Below are positions 58,345-64,000 of a DNA stretch of 64,000 nt, piece by piece (the stretch's first letter is position 1; every line of letters begins with the position of its first letter). Made by a program: the position numbers and the translations under genes. Origin of the DNA: Rossellomorea aquimaris (GTDB lineage: Bacteria > Bacillota > Bacilli > Bacillales > Bacillaceae_B); assembly GCF_000935355.1 (NCBI RefSeq), contig NZ_JXZC01000003.1, positions 310,001 to 374,000 of the forward strand. Direction: 5' to 3'. Under the pieces are notes generated by a model. It saw only the letters and a program-made list of their open reading frames with translations. It was not told the DNA's origin and searched no databases.

Positions 58345-59283
58345 ATGAACAAACAAACAATGGGGATCCATCATATCACGGCCATCGTCGGGCATCCGCA
58401 GGAAAACGTGGATTTTTATTCCGGTGTCCTTGGACTGCGAATGGTTAAGCAAACCGTCAATTTCGACGATCCGGGTACCTATCATCTATATTTCGGGAAT
58501 GAAGGCGGTAAGCCAGGTACGATCATCACATTCTTCCCATGGGCTGGAGCTTATCAAGGGAAGATCGGGGACGGGCAGGTGGGAGTGACATCCTATGTCG
58601 TTCCAAAAGGCGCAATGGGCTTCTGGGAAAAGCGACTTGAAACGTTCAAGGTTCCGTTTACAAAAATGGAACGATTCGGTGAAGAGTATTTAGAATTCGA
58701 TGATCCACACGGACTTCACCTGGAAATCGTGGAACGGGAAGAGGGAGATGCCAATACATGGGCGCACGGAGGAGTGACGCCTGAAGTTGCCATCAAAGGT
58801 TTCGGTGGTGCGACTCTCTTATCGGCTCAACCGGATCATACGGCGGATCTGCTGGAAAACGTCATGGGGCTCGAACTCGTCGGGGAAGAAGGAGATTTCA
58901 AACGCTTCCGCTCACCTGCTGACATCGGGAACATCATAGACCTGAAATTAACTCCGATCGGCCGCGGTCAGGCAGGCGTCGGCACCGTTCATCACATTGC
59001 CTGGCGTGCAGTCGATGACAAAGACCAGCTGGAATGGCAGAAGGTCGTGGCCGACAATGGATACCGCGTCACACCGGTACAGGACCGCCAATATTTTAAA
59101 GCCATCTATTTCCGGGAGCACGGTGAAATCCTGTTTGAAATCGCAACGGATCCCCCTGGATTTGCACATGATGAATCACCTGACACAATGGGGGAAAGCT
59201 TGATGCTTCCGGAGAGATACGAGGCTCATCGGGAGCAGATTGAACGTAAGTTGATTCCGATTGAGGTCAGGGATCTGGATTGA
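58345..59283 (+). CDS. mhqO: Ring-cleaving dioxygenase MhqO-like
   Basis: 312 aa from ATG 58345 after GGAGAG (GTG 58336 also in frame). Two VOC domains: MGIHHITAIVGHPQENVDFYSGVLGLRMVKQ at the start and GTVHHIAWRAVDDKDQLEWQ near residue 210; metal ligands His in IHHIT, His in VHHIA and Glu in GEILFEIATDPPGF. Its sequence resembles B. subtilis MhqO, which detoxifies quinones and catechols under MhqR control. The boxes upstream agree. Confidence 0.9.
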   Translation: MNKQTMGIHHITAIVGHPQENVDFYSGVLGLRMVKQTVNFDDPGTYHLYFGNEGGKPGTIITFFPWAGAYQGKIGDGQVGVTSYVVPKGAMGFWEKRLETFKVPFTKMERFGEEYLEFDDPHGLHLEIVEREEGDANTWAHGGVTPEVAIKGFGGATLLSAQPDHTADLLENVMGLELVGEEGDFKRFRSPADIGNIIDLKLTPIGRGQAGVGTVHHIAWRAVDDKDQLEWQKVVADNGYRVTPVQDRQYFKAIYFREHGEILFEIATDPPGFAHDESPDTMGESLMLPERYEAHREQIERKLIPIEVRDLD

Positions 59284-59291
59284 TTTGAATG

Positions 59292-59331
59292 AAAAGGACG
59301 GTTTGCTTGCCTATAAGCAAACCGTCCTTTT
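59292..59331 (+). terminator. Terminator of mhqO
   Basis: AAAAGGACGGTTTGCTT (59292-59308) is complementary to AAGCAAACCGTCCTTTT (59315-59331). The 263 bp from here to the next gene hold nothing recognisable. Confidence 0.88.
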
Positions 59332-59594
59332 GTATAATAAATCCTACCGTTCGGAATGACTCCTAACTATTTTAATTCTCTAAAGACCAGACGTTCGAGT
59401 CGCGGAAAGTTCGTTCACTTAATTCCGAGTGTCCTCTGCTTATTTCATTTTGGATAAAATATTCCCTTTATTTGATGATTTATGCTTTAGGTGTCAAAAC
59501 AAAGCACAAAATGACAGGTGTAAAGTTATCAGAACGATTAAGATAAGACCGTAATCCTGTTAAAAGGAACGACATTAAAAAGGGGGAAATGAAT

Positions 59595-60614
59595 ATGCCT
59601 AGCTTCAATGTAAGTATAGTTCAGGCAAGAGGAAGCTCTTTTCAGATTGGCTTAAAAACGGGTGAAAATGTCTGTAATACTCCCATCTTGAAAATCTTTG
59701 AATCGGTCACCAAGGAGGAGATTGATCTTTATAGCATGAAGTCGATCTATTCCACATTTGCCCCGCATTTGCTTGAAGAATTAGAGGGGCTGGCACAAGG
59801 ATTAGGGATTTCGCCGGACAGGGCAGCAGCTTTGTTTAGTGGATATGATGTCCCAAAGACTGAGGAAATGGGGTGTTCCACACTTCTTACTAACGAATAT
59901 TATGTGAGGAATTATGATTTTTCTCCCGCTCTATATGATGGGATATTCAGTTTGATACAAGCAGATGAAACCTTTGCTACAGCCGGGTACAATCTTCAAG
60001 TTCTGGGGAGGCACGATGGAGTGAACGAGAAAGGGCTTGTTGCAGGATTGCACTTTGTCAGTCATGATGGGTACGGGAAAGGAGTTTCTCCCTGGACCGC
60101 TATTCGGATGGTACTGGATCGTTACTCTAACGTTGATGAGGCCGTCGCCATGCTGAAGGAAATCCCTCACTCTGCCTGTTATAACTTTTCCCTTGGTGAT
60201 CGAAAAGGAAATATGGCAGAAGTCGAAGCGAGCTCTGAGAAAGTGATTGTCAGGTATGGAGACTCAGCCCTATCATGCGTGAATCATTTTCAGGATGACC
60301 GGCTTAAAAGTAAAAATCGGGACTCCATTGAAGGTTCGGTCCAGCGTAATGAACATCTTCTTCGGTTAGTGGATAAAAGCCTTACCCATCATGACATGTT
60401 CCGCCATTTTAAAAGTGTAGAGTCACCTATCTTTTTCACTGATTATGAAAGCTTATTCGGAACCCTCCATACTTTTTCGTACTCCTATCAACATTCAAGG
60501 ATCCTCACGACCATTGCCCGGAGCAGTCAGATACTGGATATAAACTTAAAGGATTGGGTAAAGGGAGAAGACATCAGGGAAGAGTGTTTAAGTGGATTTA
60601 TTGTTGAAGGATAG
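59595..60614 (+). CDS. C45-family autoproteolytic acyltransferase/hydrolase
   Basis: 339 aa from ATG 59595, 8 bp after GGGGGA (ATG 59589 is too close to that site). The catalytic Cys is in MGCSTLLTNEYYVRNYDF (near residue 93), made N-terminal by autocleavage. NEKGLVAGLHFVSHDG and YNFSLGDRKGNMAEVEAS follow as in acyl-CoA:6-aminopenicillanate acyltransferases and related Ntn hydrolases. A homoserine-lactone or antibiotic amide substrate is possible but unproven. Confidence 0.82.
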   Translation: MPSFNVSIVQARGSSFQIGLKTGENVCNTPILKIFESVTKEEIDLYSMKSIYSTFAPHLLEELEGLAQGLGISPDRAAALFSGYDVPKTEEMGCSTLLTNEYYVRNYDFSPALYDGIFSLIQADETFATAGYNLQVLGRHDGVNEKGLVAGLHFVSHDGYGKGVSPWTAIRMVLDRYSNVDEAVAMLKEIPHSACYNFSLGDRKGNMAEVEASSEKVIVRYGDSALSCVNHFQDDRLKSKNRDSIEGSVQRNEHLLRLVDKSLTHHDMFRHFKSVESPIFFTDYESLFGTLHTFSYSYQHSRILTTIARSSQILDINLKDWVKGEDIREECLSGFIVEG

Positions 60615-60673
60615 ATAAGAGGGGGCAGTAATAAACTGTGATACTCCATTTTCTTTCAGGTTACTCGAAAAAA

Positions 60674-60706
60674 ACAATGCCCCTGCCAGGTCAGCAAGAG
60701 CATTGT
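60674..60706 (-). terminator. Terminator of the minus-strand IDEAL gene
   Basis: On the minus strand ACAATGC pairs with GCATTGT across about 18 bases, and a T7 run follows. Confidence 0.65.
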
Positions 60707-60755
60707 CCTCATTATTCATAGAAATCCATCGGCTTATTTATATCCTGAAAATCTT

Positions 60756-60980
60756 TTATACGGTTACATCCTTTTCCTCGTGATCTTTTCGAATTTGATT
60801 TAACTCCTCCGTCAACCGCAGGAATTCTTCTTTGTTTCGATCACGTAATGATTGGTCGATTTTCTGTTCGAGTTGCTCTTTCCGGAATGTTAGCAGCGCC
60901 TTGTCCAAAATCATTTCTGCAAAAAGAGAGTCTATGCCTAGTACCTCGGACTGTGGTGAATTTAGCAAATACTTCTTCAT
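60756..60980 (-). CDS. IDEAL-domain small protein
   Basis: 74 aa from ATG 60980 after AAGGAG. FAEMILDKALLTFRKEQLEQKIDQSLRDRNKEEFLRLTEELNQI (residues 19-63) is a full IDEAL domain. Very charged, cytoplasmic. Second IDEAL protein in the window; role unknown. Confidence 0.75.
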   Translation of the reverse strand: MKKYLLNSPQSEVLGIDSLFAEMILDKALLTFRKEQLEQKIDQSLRDRNKEEFLRLTEELNQIRKDHEEKDVTV

Positions 60981-61144
60981 GAAAAATCAACTCCTTGACC
61001 TTTTTTTTATTATACTAACCATTATCTCAATATTCAAACATTTTAAACAAAAAAGTTAAATTTGTTTTGAAAATGTAAAAACACTGACATTCTTTTTCCG
61101 TTTCTTTTACCATGATAGATAGAACGTAAAAGGGGGATTTCATT

Positions 61145-61816
61145 TTGAATAAGCCAGAAATCATATTGAATGTCTTTTCATCTATTGATGGAAAGATCAC
61201 CACTGCTCCGAACCGAAATGTAATGGAATGGACAGCGGCAGGGATAGACGGGGAGGCGAATGACGTCACGCATCGGCTGTATGATGAATTGGATTGTGAT
61301 GGGTTGGTATCAGGAAGTGAGAGTCTGATTGTGTGGGGAAACGATTGGGTTGAACTGGAGAAATCGATTTATGAGCCCGGAAAATCAAAGGCATATATTG
61401 TGTTTGATGGAAAGGGACGCATTGACTGGTCTCAGACTGAAGGCTTATTGGTCGTCACAAGGGAGGATGTTTCGGGTGATTATATCGAACAATTAGAAAG
61501 TAAGCGAATTTCCTACCTGCAAGCGGGTAGAGGTGATTACATCGATCTGCCTCTCGCGTTACATAAACTCTATGATTCAGGCTTCAGGCGATTGGGGCTT
61601 AGTGGAGGCGGTGGGATCAACGGAGCGTTTTTAAGACAGGGTTTGATTGATGAAGTGAGCCTGGTGATTGCCCCTTTAGCGATAGGTGGAACGGCCACAC
61701 CTTCCATTTTCGATTCCCCGGATTTAACCGATTTGGGAGGTGCGGCCCGATTGGAATTGAAAACGATGAAGGCTGTCGGTGAGGGTTCTGTCTGGCTTCA
61801 TTATAAGGTGAAATAG
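61145..61816 (+). CDS. RibD-type reductase domain protein
   Basis: 223 aa from TTG 61145 after AAAAGGGGG. The RibD C-terminal / dihydrofolate-reductase fold is shown by EIILNVFSSIDGKI (residues 5-18), DGLVSGSESL, LGLSGGGGINGAFLRQGLIDEVSLVIAPLAIGG. It binds NADPH and reduces a pteridine- or riboflavin-precursor-like compound. No deaminase domain, so not the full RibD. Confidence 0.85.
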   Translation: MNKPEIILNVFSSIDGKITTAPNRNVMEWTAAGIDGEANDVTHRLYDELDCDGLVSGSESLIVWGNDWVELEKSIYEPGKSKAYIVFDGKGRIDWSQTEGLLVVTREDVSGDYIEQLESKRISYLQAGRGDYIDLPLALHKLYDSGFRRLGLSGGGGINGAFLRQGLIDEVSLVIAPLAIGGTATPSIFDSPDLTDLGGAARLELKTMKAVGEGSVWLHYKVK

Positions 61817-61940
61817 TAGATTGATTCAGTCTTGCCCTCATTTTAGTGAGGGCGAGATTCTTTTGGAAGGAGGCCCACTGTTACAGGATGCTCAAGGGCT
61901 AGATCCTTTTTCCTAATTGTGCTGATTATCAGAAATACAA

Positions 61941-62041
61941 TTGACAGAGATAGAAAAAAACAATAGGATAATAAAGGTAAATCGAAATCATTACGTTTAA
62001 ACTCTTTATTTTTGGTCGGTAAATCGTAATGATTACGTATT
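61941..62041 (+). promoter_or_regulatory. Metallophore operon promoter with two Zur-type boxes
   Basis: TTGACA (61941-61946), 17 bp, TAGGAT (61964-61969). Box 1, AAATCGAAATCATTACGTTT (61979-61998), covers the expected start. Box 2, AAATCGTAATGATTACGTAT (62021-62040), lies 42 bp further on. Both match the Bacillus Zur consensus AAATCGTAATnATTACGATT, box 2 almost perfectly. This predicts zinc-repressed expression. Confidence 0.8.
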
Positions 62042-62102
62042 GTTCAAGTGAAAGTCCGATCACACTTGAAATCTTTTCAACAAAAGAAACAGAGGGATCG
62101 AA

Positions 62103-62951
62103 ATGATGCAGGAGATCGATTTTATTAAATTCAACCCGACGGAGAATATGACAGTACTTGTAAAGACCAAACACCTCAAGGAAGAATATCATCGGATTGC
62201 GTCAAAGCTTATGGCATATGACAGTTTATATGCTGAACAGGTAGGGTTCATTGAAGAGTCAAAGAATTCTGCTGCGGATTCCAGCCTGCAGATGGCAGGG
62301 GGAGAATTCTGTGGGAATGCCTGCATGTCGTTGGCTGCCTTCATTGCTTCGGGAAAGGCGCTGCCCCTCGGTTGTTGGACAACCATTCTGATGGAAGTCT
62401 CGGGCACCGACGAGTTGGTCCGGTGTGATGTGAAGAATGAGATGGGCCTGTACCGATGCAGCATGACAATGCCTATACCCGCAAGGATCAAGATGCAAAT
62501 GTGGGTGGTGGATGGAGAGGAACTTCCCATTACGATGATCTATTATCAGGAGGCGGTTCACGCTGTATTGGAAGCGGGACAGTTGGACTCTTCATTACGC
62601 CGATCGGCAGAAACTCTGGCACGATTGATCAACTCCTCCTATGAGGCCAATCTGGTTGGTGTTTTACTCTATGATCCTGAAACACACGAACTTGCCCCCC
62701 TCATCCATGTACCGGATGTGAACAGCATGATGTGGGAACGGGGATGCGGATCGGGGACCGGATCATTGGGTGCTTATCTCGCATGGAAGCAAAGGCGCTG
62801 CATCTCGCTGCAGGTTAAACAGCCTGGAGGGGAAATGCATGTAACCGCAGATTGGGATGCAGGGTCCATTAACTCGGTCAGGATTGAAGGCACTGTAGGT
62901 ATTGTGGCCGAAGGGAAAGCATTTATACACATGATAGAGGAGGTTATATGA
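62103..62951 (+). CDS. cntK: Histidine racemase-like enzyme of opine metallophore synthesis (CntK-like)
   Basis: 282 aa from ATG 62103 after GAGGGA. A diaminopimelate-epimerase fold with two catalytic cysteines, in GGEFCGNACMSLAAF (near residue 70) and ERGCGSGTGSLGAYLAWK (near 216). In staphylopine synthesis CntK turns L- into D-histidine. Its position just before a nicotianamine-synthase-like gene, not among lysine genes, argues for the racemase role. ATGA overlap with the next gene. Confidence 0.85.
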   Translation: MMQEIDFIKFNPTENMTVLVKTKHLKEEYHRIASKLMAYDSLYAEQVGFIEESKNSAADSSLQMAGGEFCGNACMSLAAFIASGKALPLGCWTTILMEVSGTDELVRCDVKNEMGLYRCSMTMPIPARIKMQMWVVDGEELPITMIYYQEAVHAVLEAGQLDSSLRRSAETLARLINSSYEANLVGVLLYDPETHELAPLIHVPDVNSMMWERGCGSGTGSLGAYLAWKQRRCISLQVKQPGGEMHVTADWDAGSINSVRIEGTVGIVAEGKAFIHMIEEVI

Positions 62952-63757
62952 TGAAGGCGAGTAAGACCTTTGAAGCGGATCTGAAGATCTATTTGGAACG
63001 ATTTGATGATGCCATTCAAGAGAGTAGCCTTATGGAAGAGGAGGCTGTGGCGTTAGAGGAATTAATCAACGAGTATTCACAATTCATTCTTAATGAAGAG
63101 TACATAAAGAGGTGGGATCAGGTAGCGGATCCGCACCTGGTAGATCAGTTAAGAAATCTATCCGCCCTATCCGTGGCCAAGATGGAGAAGCACCGGGCCC
63201 GGAAGCTGTTGAGGGGTGAAGAAGAGATAGCAGACTACTTTCGAAACATTGAATCAAGCATTGAAGAGGAGTTCGGGCAGTTTCAGGTGACAGGGGAATC
63301 AACTGTACTCCTTGTCGGCTCTGGTTCTTTTCCGATGACACCGCTCCTTATTGCGGGACGCACTGGCGCAAAGGTGATCGGAATCGACATTGACGAAGAG
63401 GCGGTCACCCTGGGAAGGCAGGTTGTGAATCGGTTAGGCAGGGATTTAAATATTGCACTGGAACTTTCGTTTGTGGAACAGCTCAGAGATCTCAAGGAAG
63501 TGACCCATATCATCTTCAGTTCGACGGTTGAAGTGAAGTATGACATCATGGATCAGTTATATGAGTTGACCAATGAAGAGGTCGTTGTGTCGATGAGGTA
63601 CGGGGATGGACTGAAATCCCTCTTCAACTTTCCTTCCCGTGAAGTAGATAAGGAGAAGTGGAGAATAGCAGAAAACAGTCTGCGTCCCCAGCAAATATTT
63701 GATATCTTACTTTATGAAAAAATTCGCCCCGCTTCAAGTCAGGAGGGGAAACGATGA
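62948..63757 (+). CDS. cntL: Nicotianamine synthase-like aminobutyryl transferase (CntL-like)
   Basis: 269 aa from ATG 62948, close to the 271 residues I recall for S. aureus CntL. The SAM-binding Rossmann core is STVLLVGSGSFPMTPLLIAG then AKVIGIDIDEEAVTLGRQVVNRLG (residues 119-158). The GSGSFPMT motif is diagnostic of nicotianamine synthases. It should transfer the aminobutyrate of SAM onto D-histidine. Overlaps both neighbours by 4 bp, so the three genes are coupled. Confidence 0.88.
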   Translation: MMKASKTFEADLKIYLERFDDAIQESSLMEEEAVALEELINEYSQFILNEEYIKRWDQVADPHLVDQLRNLSALSVAKMEKHRARKLLRGEEEIADYFRNIESSIEEEFGQFQVTGESTVLLVGSGSFPMTPLLIAGRTGAKVIGIDIDEEAVTLGRQVVNRLGRDLNIALELSFVEQLRDLKEVTHIIFSSTVEVKYDIMDQLYELTNEEVVVSMRYGDGLKSLFNFPSREVDKEKWRIAENSLRPQQIFDILLYEKIRPASSQEGKR

Positions 63758-64000
63758 AAAAGGATAAACGGGTGTTGGTCATAGGCACGGGACCCGCTAC
63801 GGTGCAGCTTTGTATGATCGTAAAGAATCACCTGGGATGCGAGGTGGGGCTCGCAGGGAGGAATTCCGTCCGGTCGGAATCATTTTTCCAATCATTAGAG
63901 ATGAATGGAAATCAGATTCGGGTGTCTGTTCAAAATCAGAAGAATGAGAGATTACAAGGTGAATGCCTGATTGATCATGTGTACCGCGGTCTCGACACGA
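63754..64000 (+). CDS. cntM: Opine dehydrogenase (CntM-like), cut by window edge
   Basis: ATG 63754 after AGGAGGGG; 82 codons visible, the rest lies to the right. The start KRVLVIGTGPATVQLCMIVKN is the Rossmann NAD(P)H site of staphylopine/pseudopaline dehydrogenases, followed by AGRNSVRSESFFQSLEMNG. It should condense the CntL product with pyruvate or alpha-ketoglutarate. ABC importer and MFS exporter genes are expected downstream. Confidence 0.85.
   Translation, partial: MKKDKRVLVIGTGPATVQLCMIVKNHLGCEVGLAGRNSVRSESFFQSLEMNGNQIRVSVQNQKNERLQGECLIDHVYRGLDT

Overview
The window is chromosomal DNA of a low-GC, spore-former-type Firmicute of the family Bacillaceae (Bacillus or Rossellomorea-like; inferred). 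The reasons are strong AGGAGG-type ribosome binding sites, frequent GTG and TTG starts, Rho-independent terminators after most genes, and proteins that read like close Bacillus relatives (Spx, MhqO, CsbD, GlpQ, DUF4181, DUF2651, DUF4083, IDEAL-domain proteins). No rRNA, tRNA, CRISPR array, prophage or intact transposon was seen.

Layout. 0-11 kb: a histidine kinase cut by the left edge, a GyrI-like protein, a fused aminoglycoside-phosphotransferase/protein-kinase-like protein, an S9 peptidase, an ECF sigma/anti-sigma pair and several small membrane or secreted proteins. 11.7-29 kb: an accessory-looking run of small stand-alone enzymes (methyltransferases, GNATs, NUDIX, DinB, VOC, aminoglycoside-type phosphotransferase, AAC(3), metallo-beta-lactamase fold, ABC transporter). 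Several genes here are decaying through single-base indels in homopolymers or a nonsense codon. A composite inverted-repeat element lies at 27.6-28.1 kb. 29-34 kb: a TetR regulator, then an ascorbate-type PTS operon led by its own PRD/EIIA regulator. 34-41 kb: HIT, CsbD, phosphatases, and a nucleoside-salvage-like group (deaminase, uridine kinase). 41-54 kb: two MFS transporters, one divergent from an SgrR-type regulator, plus GlpQ and small membrane proteins. 54-58 kb: a drug-type ABC transporter and an Spx / Rrf2 / IDEAL-domain locus in which all three genes carry the same operator. 58-64 kb: MhqO with two MhqR-type boxes, a C45-family acyltransferase, a RibD-like reductase, and the start of an opine metallophore operon (histidine racemase, nicotianamine-synthase-like enzyme, opine dehydrogenase) behind two Zur-type boxes. 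The operon runs off the right edge.

Most interesting: (1) the Spx/Rrf2/IDEAL locus with three copies of ACTGTAA-N9-TTACAGT over its promoters; (2) the Zur-type control of a staphylopine-like operon; (3) a promoter-like element found six times (TTG hexamer, exactly 17 bp, then a conserved block around AATAATTGG) in front of otherwise unrelated genes; (4) two arrays of a 20-bp palindromic module with a common leader; (5) a set of four palindromes phased at exactly 25 bp. Functions are assigned by reading protein motifs only; no database search was possible.
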